From Myxococcales bacterium (GTDB lineage Bacteria; Myxococcota_A; Bradymonadia; UBA7976; UBA1532), in assembly GCA_020633555.1 (NCBI GenBank), contig JACKDL010000009.1, positions 124,001-188,000 on the forward strand: 64,000 bases of DNA, given 5' to 3'. The translations under genes and the position numbers were made by a program. The number at the start of each line of letters is the position of its first letter. The first letter of the stretch is position 1. The notes beneath the pieces are model-generated. The model was not told where the DNA came from and did not search any database. It saw only the letters and a program-made list of their open reading frames with translations. Shown in pieces: positions 25,850 through 34,654 of the stretch.

Positions 25850-27282
25850 CTGTGTCCTTCACCTCGGCGGTCGATGGCCGCATCGAAGGTCGGGTAGGCC
25901 GAGAAGTGCGGGGCCGAGGCATCAAACGGGAAGAGCTGGGTCCAGACTCGTCTGAGCGCATCGCGTTCGGTGCCGCCCGCTTGCCGAAGGTGACGGACGA
26001 CAGCGCCGCGCATGCCGCTGCCGACATCAAAGGACGTCTTCCGACGGTGCAGGATTTCAGCGGGGAGGACTCCGCGGAAGGTGCGCCGCAACGCCACCTT
26101 GTTCTCGCCCTCGTGGTAGAGGTCCGCGTAGCCCAGGCGATCGCTGATGGCACGCACGGCCCGGTCCAGGAACGGACACCGCGGCTCCACGCTGTGCGCC
26201 ATACAGCTCAGGTCCAGGCGCCGGAGCTCTGTGAACTGCATGTCGTCGATGAGGCGCTCGCGGATGTGTCGCCACGGCTCATGCGGTTGGAGGCTGTGGT
26301 AGCCGCCAAACAGCTCGTCGGCCCCCTCACCGGTCAGCACGACCTTGATGCCTGCGTCGTGGGCAGCCTTCGCGAGCAGATACGTGGCGAGGCCGTTGCT
26401 CACGATGGAGGGGTTGAAGCTCTCTGTGGCCCGTACGACGGCGCGGATGAGGCCGGGGAGCTCCGCCGGGCTGGGGAGGGAGACCCGCCGCACGTCCTTC
26501 AGACCCAGGGCGTGCACCACCGCGTCGACCGCTCGGCCATCCGGGCCCGTGGGGTCACCCAGTGTGAAGTAGGTGATGTCGTCCCGGCACCGCGAGGCGA
26601 ACGCGGCCACGAGGGAGCTGTCGAGTCCACCGCTCAGGAACAGCCCGACCGGTTGGGGTGACGTGGGCACCCGCTTCACGACGGCGTGCTCGAAGGCGGC
26701 CCTGAGGTCCAGATCTGGCCCCTGCCGGCGGTGGGTGGCGACGGCCCGCACGCGACCGGTCTGGAGATCGACCACGGCGGCGCCCCGGGGAAGCCGCTCG
26801 AACCACTCGATGGCATCGAGGACCTTCAGCTCACTCGTGATGAAGACCTCACCGGAAGAGCGGCCGACGAAGAGGGGCTTCTTCCCCATGTGGTCCCGGA
26901 GGCAGAGCGCCTCGTGGCCGCCTTCCTCCAGCACGACCGCCGCATAGAACCCGTCCAGGGCGTCGATCGCGCGGGGCCCCATGCGGGCGACCAGCGGGAG
27001 CACGACGGCGGTGTCGGACGCGGACGGCGGCAGGCCCTCCGCCTGCGTCAGGGCCCGGTGGTTGTAGATCTCACCGTTCACGACACCGCGCAGGCGGCCG
27101 TGCTGGTGCGGCTGGCGACCCTCCTCGGCGTCGCCGTTGATGGCCAGCCGAGCGAAGCCCAAGGCGGTCTGTCCCGCACACCACACCACCCGGTCGTCCG
27201 GTCCGCGGTGGTGCAGCCGGCTCAGCGTCGTCTCGATCCGGGTGGAGGCATTGGGCCCCGAGAGCAGCACGATCCCGCACAT
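25846..27282 (-). CDS. Asparagine synthase (glutamine-hydrolysing)-like amidotransferase
   Basis: 478 residues. It starts MCGIVLL with the N-terminal nucleophile Cys2 of class II glutamine amidotransferases, then LHHRGPDD, NGEIYNH and the DGFYAAVV region. From about residue 200 the synthase domain has the PP-loop SGGLDSS, LTGEGADELFGGY and EPRCPFLD. Such proteins make asparagine or, in specialised pathways, amidate or cyclise other acids (beta-lactam synthetase, lasso peptide cyclase). It is shorter than E. coli AsnB (554). It lies 8 bases downstream of the RibA-NADAR fusion and overlaps the NAT-like gene, so a role in the pathway of this operon is likelier than housekeeping asparagine synthesis. 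Confidence 0.85.
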   Translation of the reverse strand: MCGIVLLSGPNASTRIETTLSRLHHRGPDDRVVWCAGQTALGFARLAINGDAEEGRQPHQHGRLRGVVNGEIYNHRALTQAEGLPPSASDTAVVLPLVARMGPRAIDALDGFYAAVVLEEGGHEALCLRDHMGKKPLFVGRSSGEVFITSELKVLDAIEWFERLPRGAAVVDLQTGRVRAVATHRRQGPDLDLRAAFEHAVVKRVPTSPQPVGLFLSGGLDSSLVAAFASRCRDDITYFTLGDPTGPDGRAVDAVVHALGLKDVRRVSLPSPAELPGLIRAVVRATESFNPSIVSNGLATYLLAKAAHDAGIKVVLTGEGADELFGGYHSLQPHEPWRHIRERLIDDMQFTELRRLDLSCMAHSVEPRCPFLDRAVRAISDRLGYADLYHEGENKVALRRTFRGVLPAEILHRRKTSFDVGSGMRGAVVRHLRQAGGTERDALRRVWTQLFPFDASAPHFSAYPTFDAAIDRRGEGHR

Positions 27283-27290
27283 GGGGAGGC

Positions 27291-28340
27291 TCAGTGCGGC
27301 GCCAGCGCGCCGAGCTCGGCTCGCACCTGCATCAGGAGGTGGCCCAGGCGGTTCTGGCCCGTCCCGTCTCCGGCATCACCCCAGTAGGCGTCGTTGCTGG
27401 TGTGTTCAACCAGGCGTCGCGCGCCGGAGGACAACAGGCGCTGCGCCAGGTCGGGATGCTGCAGGAACTTGGCCCGCAGGCCCCGCAGCATCACGGCCTC
27501 TTTCACTTCGGCCCAGTCGCCGCGGGTCCGCTCGGCCTGGAGCGCCGTGGCCTCCCGCTTGGCCTGGGTGGGCGTCGCACAGCGTCGGATCGTCTCCTCG
27601 TGCACCGTGCCTGCGAACTTCTGCGCCTGGTAGTAGTGCTCGACCGTCGGCCACACCCGATCCGCGATGAAGACCGCATGGCGAGAGAAGTTCGAGAGCT
27701 CTCCCCAGGGCTGGTCGGAGTGGTAGAACCGGATCGGGCCGCCCTCCCGAACGTCGGCCTCCAGGGGCAGACGGTGCCCCAGCTTGGCGTTCTTCGTCTG
27801 CAGATAGTCCGCGTTCTCCGGCCGGACGTTCGGGTGGGTGTTCACCATGGAGACCCGCACCCCACTCTGCTCCAAAGACCTGATCTTCCTGGGGTTGTTC
27901 GAGATCAGGCGCACGCTCGAGATGCCGAGGTCCCGAAGCAGGCTGACCGCCGGGTCATAGCGGCGGATATCCTGCTCCAGGCCCAAGACCTCGAAGGCCT
28001 GCACCGTGTCCAAGCCGTCCTCCTGCATCCGCCGGACGGCGCTGATCTTCTTGGACAGACCCTGACCTCGCCCTTCCTGGTGGAGGTGGACGATCAGCCC
28101 CCGGCCCTCAGTCGCGATCAGCTTCATGGCCTCGCGGAGCTGGTCGGCGCAGTCGCAGTCGACCGCGCCAAAGACCTCCGACGCCAGGCAGGAAGAGTGC
28201 ATCCGAATGAGCGGCTCGGGGCCCTGGTCGTCCAGATCGCCCAAGCAGACCACGCGGACGCTCTCGTCGCCGGTGTCGTACATGCGGAACTCGCCCATCG
28301 GGGTCGGGAGGGCGCACCAGTTGTTCAGATTGGCGTTCAT
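27291..28340 (-). CDS. GTP cyclohydrolase II - NADAR (YbiA/COG3236) fusion
   Basis: 349 residues. Residues 10-192 are GTP cyclohydrolase II: zinc ligands Cys51, Cys62, Cys64, HQEGRG at 87-92, Asp124 and Arg126 (E. coli Asp126/Arg128), and SNNPRK at 147-152. The Tyr that E. coli has at 105 is Val102 here. Residues 204-345 are a NADAR domain (YHSDQPWGELSNF, WPTVEHYYQAQKF, NDAYWGDAGDGTGQNRLG). GCHII opens GTP to a diaminopyrimidine ribotide; NADAR/COG3236 proteins cleave N-glycosidic bonds of such riboflavin intermediates or of ADP-ribose. The fusion could therefore make a free pyrimidine from GTP. It overlaps the upstream gene by 4 bases. Confidence 0.87.
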   Translation of the reverse strand: MNANLNNWCALPTPMGEFRMYDTGDESVRVVCLGDLDDQGPEPLIRMHSSCLASEVFGAVDCDCADQLREAMKLIATEGRGLIVHLHQEGRGQGLSKKISAVRRMQEDGLDTVQAFEVLGLEQDIRRYDPAVSLLRDLGISSVRLISNNPRKIRSLEQSGVRVSMVNTHPNVRPENADYLQTKNAKLGHRLPLEADVREGGPIRFYHSDQPWGELSNFSRHAVFIADRVWPTVEHYYQAQKFAGTVHEETIRRCATPTQAKREATALQAERTRGDWAEVKEAVMLRGLRAKFLQHPDLAQRLLSSGARRLVEHTSNDAYWGDAGDGTGQNRLGHLLMQVRAELGALAPH

Positions 28341-29248
28341 CGATCCACCTCGCTCAGGTACAGGCGAGCCTCGCCCAGCAGTCGTCGGCTCATGCGCTTC
28401 AACGTGCGACGGCGGGGAAACCGGACGCCGTCGGGATCGTCGCCGGGCTCAGAGAACGGGAACTCACCGCGAACGGTCAGGGCGATGATCTGCGGGACCT
28501 TGAACCCGTAGCCCCAGTAGGGGTCGTCCGGGCGCCAGGCCTGCGGCGTGGCGTGCCACAGGCCCAGGCTCTCAAGCTCGCGATGCAGGGCGTCGGCGAA
28601 GGGACGGTCCACCGAAGTGGACCCCAGGTCACACCACCCGGGCAGGTCGATGTTGTCGAAGTCCTCCGGGGCTGAGCCTCCGTCCGCACCGAGCCCCATG
28701 GAAACCAGGGCGAGGGGACGGGCCGACGTCCAGCCGTCGCGGAATCGGCCCAGGACGATCCGATCGAACTCGTTGTCGTCGTGGGTCAAGACGTCACCGC
28801 CTCCATCCACACCGACCGCGAAGTCATAGAACGGGGCCGATGTGTCGCGACCGCCCGCGAGCACGGCCGGGCCCTGACCGTGCGCGGCGAAGACGTACCG
28901 CGTCCCGTGTTCCCAGGCGAGCGACGCCGAGATGCTCAGCCCCTTGCCGCGCCGCTCGTTAGGGTGACGCTCCGCGGGGACCGTGGCGTGGTGCTCCAGG
29001 ATCGCGTCGGCGTCCAGCCCACCGACGGGTCTGAGCGCGTGAAACCGCCCCGGCTCTCCCAACAGGTCCTTCTGGGAGAGCCGCTCACAGTTCAGCGGCT
29101 GCGCCAGGTCGACGCGCGCGAAGCCATGCGCCACCAGACCCGCCGCGAGAGTCTTCGCCAAGATGAGGTCGGCGGAGCCGCCCGCCGCGAAGACGAGAGC
29201 GCGCCTGCGCTCCGGGAGCGCCTGTGCCAGCAGCTGTTCAATGACCAA
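28337..29248 (-). CDS. DUF1152-like protein
   Basis: 303 residues. The TTG start at 29248 lies inside the end of the upstream gene; GGAG is about 10 bases upstream of it. FAAGGSADLILAKTLA at the start and GVDGGGDVLT about residue 150, followed by a MGLGADGGS segment, match DUF1152 (known from archaea and actinobacteria, structure Rossmann-like, function unknown). The acidic loop DDNEFDRIV follows the GGGD motif. It ends within the RibA-NADAR start (ATGA). Possibly a nucleotide-sugar or metabolite enzyme in the operon; no further evidence. Confidence 0.62.
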   Translation of the reverse strand: MVIEQLLAQALPERRRALVFAAGGSADLILAKTLAAGLVAHGFARVDLAQPLNCERLSQKDLLGEPGRFHALRPVGGLDADAILEHHATVPAERHPNERRGKGLSISASLAWEHGTRYVFAAHGQGPAVLAGGRDTSAPFYDFAVGVDGGGDVLTHDDNEFDRIVLGRFRDGWTSARPLALVSMGLGADGGSAPEDFDNIDLPGWCDLGSTSVDRPFADALHRELESLGLWHATPQAWRPDDPYWGYGFKVPQIIALTVRGEFPFSEPGDDPDGVRFPRRRTLKRMSRRLLGEARLYLSEVDR

Positions 29249-32200
29249 TTGAGATCTTCTCCAAGGCCGGGTTCCGGCTCAGCTGAGTATTGATGAAGTC
29301 GATGCTGAGGGGCGTGTGGTGGGCATAGTCGTCGGCGCTCGTCCGCAGCGAACTCAGGAACCCGTGGACCTGGTCTCGGTCGTGTACCCGAATCCCGGCC
29401 CGGAGCTCTGCGTGCCGGTGCGGCGTGAACCAGCGGTCGAGATACCCGATGAGCTCGGCCAGATCGCCAGACGCCAGCCGCCGAAGCGAGGCCCGCAGCC
29501 CGGCGATCCGGCGGAAACTCCAGTCGAGCGCTCGCCACCGTTGGTTGAGCTGGCGGTCCGCGAGATCACACACCCGCTCCATGTCCTCGTGAGAGAAGCG
29601 AAGGTCATGCTCCGGCCGCTGCTGCAGGAAGGCCGTCAGGCCCGCATACAGCGTTGATCCGACGATCTCGCCCCGCACCTTGTGGGCGTTGAGAGTGGGC
29701 ACGCCGCCCACTCGGCCCACGTGGTGCACCGGGAACCCGACGGCCTTGATGGTCAGGCCCCGGTACTGGCGGTTCACGATCGCCCAGACCATGTCCGAGC
29801 GCCGTGCCTCCCGACCGTCGAGCCAGGTGATGGTGTTCGGGGTCTGGGTCAGCGCAGCAGGGTTCAGGACGAACGTGATGCCTCCGCGGTTGACCGAATC
29901 ACGGGCCGTCCCCAGGGGGTCCAGGACGGGCGCTGCGACGAGCGGGCGCGTGAGCGGGTCGCCGTTGAGGAGCCCGGTGGCGTTCGCCAGAAGCCGAGAG
30001 CGGGCTTCCCGCACCGTCTCTCCGCAGAACGCCGGCTCCAGCCAGTGTGGCGTCTCCAGGTGACCCGTGTGCTTTCGAGAGAGGTCGTAGTAGTAGTCGG
30101 GGTACCGCCCACGGAGCTCCGCGTTCTCCCGAGACCGGTCGGGCAGTCGGCGCTGGTCGGGCAGCGACTGGAGCCACTTGAGGTTGTGGAGCAGGTCCAC
30201 AAGCTGGACCCGGAGCCCATTGAGCGGCGGGTTGGGGGAGGCCCCTTCGTACGCGCCAAGGAGGACATCCACCCCGTGTGCGCGGAAGGCGGGCAGCCAG
30301 GGCAAGTAGGCCTGTGCCCGGCCATCCAAGCGCATGTCGTCGTCCAGGACCAAGGCGATCGAGCCGGGATCTGCGGCCATGACCGCACCCAAGTAGCGCT
30401 GCAGCATGGTGCGGGCCATCGCGATGCCAACCTGCCCCGACAGTCGGGCCGGGACGAGGGCGCCGAAGCCGCCTGCCGCTGCGTCCTGATCCTGTCGCGC
30501 GACGTCGACCACGGCGACGGGCAGCCCAGCGCAACGTGCCCTCTGTACGACCGGCTCCAACGCGCCGGTCGGGCTCCCGTTGTCCAGCACGACCACCGAG
30601 AGGCCCGTCAGACAGGGGCTCTCAGCCACCGAAACGAGGCTGTCCAGCAGCGGCTCGAGCACGAGGGGGTCTGAGGTGATGACCCCGACGTGGAGGGGGA
30701 AGGGCGGGTGAGAGGGTGCCGGCTTGAGGTGACTCTGCGGGACCGCGCGCGCCCGACCCAACGTGGTTCCTTGACGAACTCGGGCGCGAAACGCCGCGTA
30801 GCCCGCCATCTCGGGCAGCGCGAGGTCCGTCAGGACTCGGCGCATCAACGAGGGCAGGGCCGGCGCGTCAGGGTATCGGCACGCCAGGTATGCCCGGCGC
30901 ACCATGTGCTCGAACCCCAGCGGCGTCCATGGGCGGATGTCCGAACCGTAGTCGATCAGCTTCACCCCCGAGGCAGCCACGACCAGGTTCTTGGGGTGGA
31001 TGTTGTTACACACCACACCCACATCGCGGCAGCCCTCGAGGAGCGCGACCATGCCTGCTTCGTGCCCCCCCTCGTACGGGACGCTGGCCTCGTAGGCATA
31101 GGTCAACACCACCCATGGGCCGTCCTCGATCACCTCCCGGAGGGGGTAGAGGCCCGGCGCGTCCTTCCAACGGCCGATCTGGCGCCGGAGGAAGTCGAGC
31201 TGCTGCTCGGGCATCCGGGTCTTCCAGTAGTCGATGCACTTGTAGACTTCGCGCCCGTCCGTGAAGACGACCGCCTCGGAGCCACTGCCGAGCAGCCGGA
31301 GCTGGCCCGTGTCGAAACACCGGCGAACCCGGTGCTCCGCGGTGGCGATTCGCTCTGCTCGAATCCAGTCATCGAGTGAACGAAGCAGGCTCGTGTCCGT
31401 GGGCGCCGGGGCCGGAGGATCAGCCTCCACGCGCTCGGCACCCAGCCAGCTGAGCATCTCAACCGGATCGACGCCCGTCGGCGCTGCTGACAGCATGCAA
31501 GGTCCGTCGATGAGCCAGACCTCTGTCCCGGTGCGGGCCGCCGCAACCTGAGCGCAGTAGAGGTGCAACAGCCTGCCATGGGTCGAAGCCGAGTCGGGCT
31601 GTCCTCCGGCGAGGGTGTTCTGTTGGTCGGCGGTGAACCGAAAACACCCGGCCCCGGCATCCCGGAGCACCGAGGCCACCTCATGGGCAGCGCTCTCAGG
31701 TGCGTCGGCTGGCTCCAACAGGACAACGTCCAGACCGACGAGGTTGGTGTCTTTCCAACGTGCCAGGGCCGTCACGGTTCGAGTCAGGTCGTCTCCCGCC
31801 GTCAGGCCCAGGACGACGGCTACCTTTCGTGGTTCGCCAGGGTGGTCGGTCAGGGGTGAGTCGTCAGGGGGCACCCACCTGAACAACGACGCAGCCCGCT
31901 CAACGAAAGCCTGCCGCTGGCGCTGGGTCATGCGCCCTGAGTACTTCCGCCAGAAGCCGGTCAAGCCGGCGAGCTTGGCCGTAGAGCCCGGAGCGCTGAG
32001 CCGGGGGCGGTCTGCGTCAGCGAAGTGATCCACAAGCGCGTCTGGCAGAGTTCCGTAGCGAACGTGTCCCAGGTCGGCGAGCCGGATGCACAGGTCTCGA
32101 TCCGTGGTGCTGCTCAGGCCCTCGTCAAAGCCACCCGCTGCCAGGATGGTGAACAAGCGAAGGAACAGGTTCGACCCCTGAATTCCGGGGTTGCCGACGA

Positions 32201-32675
32201 GGAAGTCTAAGGCGTCGAGGGACGCAGGCGGCTCGCTGGCCGTCACTCCTTGGCGCTCGATCCTGCGCAAGCCGCAAGCGACCATGTCCAGTTCATGAAC
32301 ATGCGCGGCCGAGAGCGTTCGCTCGAGATAGGACGGATGCCACGCGTCATCGTCATCGAGGATGGCGACAAAGGTGTTCTCGGGTACCTCGCCGACCTCA
32401 AGGAGGTACTCGAGCGCCTGATTCCAGCTACCAGATGCTCCCGGCGTGCGGTTGTTCGTCAGGTACGTGATGTCGCACCCTTCAAGGTGCAACCGGCCGA
32501 CGAGCTCGCGGACGACAGGCCGCTGCCGGTCGTCTGAATCGTCGACGATGACAAGGCGCTGTGGAGGCCGCGTTTGCTGACGAACAGAGGCCAGCGCTCG
32601 CTCGAACAGCAACTCGGGCCGGTTGCATGTCGCAACCACGACTGCAAGACGCAGCGGACAGATCGGTTCGCTCAA
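29238..32675 (-). CDS. Giant glycosyltransferase - kinase-like - glycosyltransferase protein
   Basis: 1145 residues. The start is TTG at 32675, set by a perfect AGGAGG (32681-32686) 5 bases before it. Residues about 8-270 are a GT-A family 2 glycosyltransferase (VVVATCNRP, DDSDD, LDDDD at 107-110). About 285-430 is a second nucleotide-sugar-like alpha/beta segment. About 460-620 is a protein-kinase-like fold (LGSGSEAVVF, Lys479, LIDYGSD with Asp575), but the catalytic-loop HGD is CNN (Asn558), so phosphotransfer may be lost. About 660-1000 is another GT2-like domain with LDDDMRLDG (778-784). The C-terminal 145 residues are helical. First gene of the operon. Target glycan or metabolite unknown. 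Confidence 0.8.
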   Translation of the reverse strand: MSEPICPLRLAVVVATCNRPELLFERALASVRQQTRPPQRLVIVDDSDDRQRPVVRELVGRLHLEGCDITYLTNNRTPGASGSWNQALEYLLEVGEVPENTFVAILDDDDAWHPSYLERTLSAAHVHELDMVACGLRRIERQGVTASEPPASLDALDFLVGNPGIQGSNLFLRLFTILAAGGFDEGLSSTTDRDLCIRLADLGHVRYGTLPDALVDHFADADRPRLSAPGSTAKLAGLTGFWRKYSGRMTQRQRQAFVERAASLFRWVPPDDSPLTDHPGEPRKVAVVLGLTAGDDLTRTVTALARWKDTNLVGLDVVLLEPADAPESAAHEVASVLRDAGAGCFRFTADQQNTLAGGQPDSASTHGRLLHLYCAQVAAARTGTEVWLIDGPCMLSAAPTGVDPVEMLSWLGAERVEADPPAPAPTDTSLLRSLDDWIRAERIATAEHRVRRCFDTGQLRLLGSGSEAVVFTDGREVYKCIDYWKTRMPEQQLDFLRRQIGRWKDAPGLYPLREVIEDGPWVVLTYAYEASVPYEGGHEAGMVALLEGCRDVGVVCNNIHPKNLVVAASGVKLIDYGSDIRPWTPLGFEHMVRRAYLACRYPDAPALPSLMRRVLTDLALPEMAGYAAFRARVRQGTTLGRARAVPQSHLKPAPSHPPFPLHVGVITSDPLVLEPLLDSLVSVAESPCLTGLSVVVLDNGSPTGALEPVVQRARCAGLPVAVVDVARQDQDAAAGGFGALVPARLSGQVGIAMARTMLQRYLGAVMAADPGSIALVLDDDMRLDGRAQAYLPWLPAFRAHGVDVLLGAYEGASPNPPLNGLRVQLVDLLHNLKWLQSLPDQRRLPDRSRENAELRGRYPDYYYDLSRKHTGHLETPHWLEPAFCGETVREARSRLLANATGLLNGDPLTRPLVAAPVLDPLGTARDSVNRGGITFVLNPAALTQTPNTITWLDGREARRSDMVWAIVNRQYRGLTIKAVGFPVHHVGRVGGVPTLNAHKVRGEIVGSTLYAGLTAFLQQRPEHDLRFSHEDMERVCDLADRQLNQRWRALDWSFRRIAGLRASLRRLASGDLAELIGYLDRWFTPHRHAELRAGIRVHDRDQVHGFLSSLRTSADDYAHHTPLSIDFINTQLSRNPALEKISIGH

Positions 32676-32840
32676 GAGAACCTCCTGGACAAGGCGGCTA
32701 ACCGCAGAGCGTTGCGGCCCCCATCGAAGCGTCCGAGATTGAGCGAGTGCGAGGCACTTCGCGCCAGAAGCCATGTCCGCGGCCTCTGGGGCGATGTCTT
32801 GCTCTTTCTCCTGGCCCGACAGGGAGGATGTTGTCCGGCC

Positions 32841-32868
32841 ACGGTACCCGATGGGACCGATATTGCAA
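32841..32868 (-). promoter_or_regulatory. Possible promoter of the 32675-25154 operon
   Basis: On the minus strand TTGCAA (32868-32863) and TACCGT (32846-32841) are spaced by 16 bases, about 165 bases upstream of the first start codon. It is the only promoter-like pair I noticed in the 32676-32958 gap. Weak. Confidence 0.28.
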
Positions 32869-32905
32869 GGCGAAGCAGTTCAGACGTGGTCTTTGGCCGG
32901 GTGCC

Positions 32906-32918
32906 CCCCGTTTCGGGG
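32906..32918 (-). terminator. Small GC hairpin after the SHOCT-domain gene
   Basis: CCCCG-TTT-CGGGG, a 5-bp stem within the gap between the DUF697/SHOCT gene and the operon below it. It may end the upstream transcript. There is no T tract. Confidence 0.3.
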
Positions 32919-32958
32919 CGTAGGTCAGCCGAAGTGCTCAACGACGTGAGACACCGCC

Positions 32959-33513
32959 TCAGCCCTGCAGCAGCCGCGCCTTCGCGGCGGTGAACTCCGC
33001 GTCGGTCAGCACCCCGTCGCGGTGCAGGGCGTCCAGGCGCTCCAGCTTCGACACCGTGTCGGCGCTTGGGGCGGGGGCCTCGGCCTTGGCCGACCGGGCG
33101 ACGCGCTTGCCGTCCTCGTAGGCCGCGGTGTAGCGGGCCTGGGCCTCGTCCAGGTTCAGGTCCTCGAAGGAGCCGCGGCCCTCGAAGTGCTCGCGGGCCA
33201 CCTGGCCCAGGGCGTAGGTCGAGGCGCCCGACAGCACGGCCATGGACACGCCGCCCAGGATCGAGCCGATGCCGGGGATGAGCTTCAGCGCGTTGGCGCC
33301 CAGCCGCGAAAGCAGGCTGGCCGACAGGGCCGACAGCCAGGACTTGGCCTGCTCCTCCTGGTAGGGCACGCCGTAGTGCCGCGAGAGCTGCTTCAGCATG
33401 TCGAGCTGGATGCCGGTGACGGCGGCCAGGTCGATGAGGGGCAGGGGCAGGCTGCCCGCACCGATGGCCCAGTACATGTGGTTGCGGATGATGTCCTGGC
33501 TGGTCTCGCTCAT
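32959..33513 (-). CDS. DUF697 family protein with C-terminal SHOCT domain
   Basis: 184 residues from the ATG at 33513 (GGAG 7 bases upstream; an in-frame start at 33579 lacks one). The motifs YWAIGAGSLPLPLIDLAAVTG and QLKxLSRHYGVPYQ correspond to the DUF697 family, with two hydrophobic segments that probably sit in the membrane (ALKLIPGIGSILGGVSMAVLSG is one). The last 30 residues (LERLDALHRDGVLTDAEF) are a SHOCT module, a short bacterial oligomerisation domain. Role unknown; DUF697 proteins are often stress related. Confidence 0.78.
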   Translation of the reverse strand: MSETSQDIIRNHMYWAIGAGSLPLPLIDLAAVTGIQLDMLKQLSRHYGVPYQEEQAKSWLSALSASLLSRLGANALKLIPGIGSILGGVSMAVLSGASTYALGQVAREHFEGRGSFEDLNLDEAQARYTAAYEDGKRVARSAKAEAPAPSADTVSKLERLDALHRDGVLTDAEFTAAKARLLQG

Positions 33514-33660
33514 GGTCGTGCTCCGTTTGGGTGTGCCCCCAAGACCAAGGGCCGGCCGGAAAGCGGACAGGACACCCAAAGAAAAATCGAGACTATTGGT
33601 GACCGCTCACCGCACGACGTTGGTGCTAGCCTCGCGAGGGTGGTCAGCGAAGGAGCGCGC

Positions 33661-34529
33661 ATGGGCAGGGTGATGCGGGTCACGGCGCTGTGCATCGGCG
33701 GGTGGCTCGCCGGGTGTGCACCGGCGGGCGGCGGCGGAGCGTTTGAGAGTGACGCCGATCCCCGACCCATGGACGCCTTCGTGCAAGACGCGATGACCGA
33801 CGCGGCCGGCGTGGGCGCGGGCGCAGACGTGGTGGAGTGGGTCGAAATCCCGGGCGGGGCGCTCGTGTTGGGCGCGGACGAGGGCGAGCCGAATGAGGCC
33901 CGGCGCGGCGGGTCGAGGTGCCCGCCTTCGAGCTGTCGCGCAGCGAGGTCACGGTGGGGCAGTACCTGGCGTGTGTCGAGGCGGGGGCGTGCCCGCCGCC
34001 GGTGGGGGGCGACCCCTGCACCGCCGCGCGTCCGCGCAATGCCTGGAACCTGCAGCTGCCCCTGAACTGTGTCTCGCGGGCGAAGATGCTGGCCTTCGCC
34101 GAGTGGGTCGGCGGGCGGCTGCCCACCGAGGCCGAGTGGGAGTTCGCGGCGCGGAGTGCCGCGCCGCAGCCCTGGCCCTGGGGTGACGCGCCGGCCGAGT
34201 GCGGGACGCACGGGATCATGTGCGGCGCCGATGCGCCGCGGCAGGTCTGTCAGGCGCCCGAGGGGTTCAGCGCCCAAGGGGTGTGCGATCTGGTGGGAAA
34301 CCTGTCGGAGCTGGTGGCCGATCGCTACCTGGCCGATCTGACCCGGGCGCCCGTGGATGGCAGCGCCTACACCGGCCCCGCCGAGGTGGGCGTGGCGGGC
34401 GCCGAGCACTGGCACGCCTACCGCGGCGGCAACTTCTTCAGCGGTCTCGAGTACCAGCGGGTGACGCTGCGCGGGCCGACGGATCCTGACGACGAGTCGA
34501 GGGCCATGGGCTTTCGGGTCGCGCGGTAG
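33661..34529 (+). pseudogene. Frameshifted FGE-like lipoprotein
   Basis: The ATG at 33661 has AGGAG 5 bases before it and encodes a lipoprotein signal (LAGC) and a Gly/Asp linker, then an FGE start (IPGGALVLGADEGEPNEAR). At about 33900 the frame is lost. The rest of the domain continues in the frame one base earlier, from about 33918 (VPAFELSRSEVTVGQYL, GGRLPTEAEWEFAAR, GVCDLVGNLSELV, YRGGNFFSG, MGFRVAR) to 34529. A single-base deletion or a sequencing error near 33900-33917 explains it; I see no slippery site. It is a paralogue of the intact gene at 21844. Confidence 0.75.
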
Positions 34530-34566
34530 GGCGCGGGCCACCGGTCATCCCAGGGCCTGCCCCCGC

Positions 34567-34590
34567 ACCACACGCCGGGTTGCGCGTGGT
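34567..34590 (+). terminator. Stem-loop after the frameshifted gene
   Basis: ACCACACGC-CGGGTT-GCGCGTGGT forms a 9-position stem with one mismatch, 38 bases after the stop at 34529. No T run follows. Confidence 0.33.
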
Positions 34591-34654
34591 CACCGCGCGG
34601 GTTGAGCGACCGAATCAGCGGGGGGCCAGCCCGATGGCAGCGGCGCCTGCCTGC

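Noticed and set aside
25846..27282. Lasso peptide cyclase reading of the asparagine-synthase-like gene
   Set aside because: No lasso precursor or leader peptidase gene is near, and the N-terminal glutaminase Cys2 is intact.
33895..33918. Programmed -1 frameshift in the FGE-like gene
   Set aside because: No slippery heptamer or downstream stem is visible; simple mutation or sequencing error is more likely.
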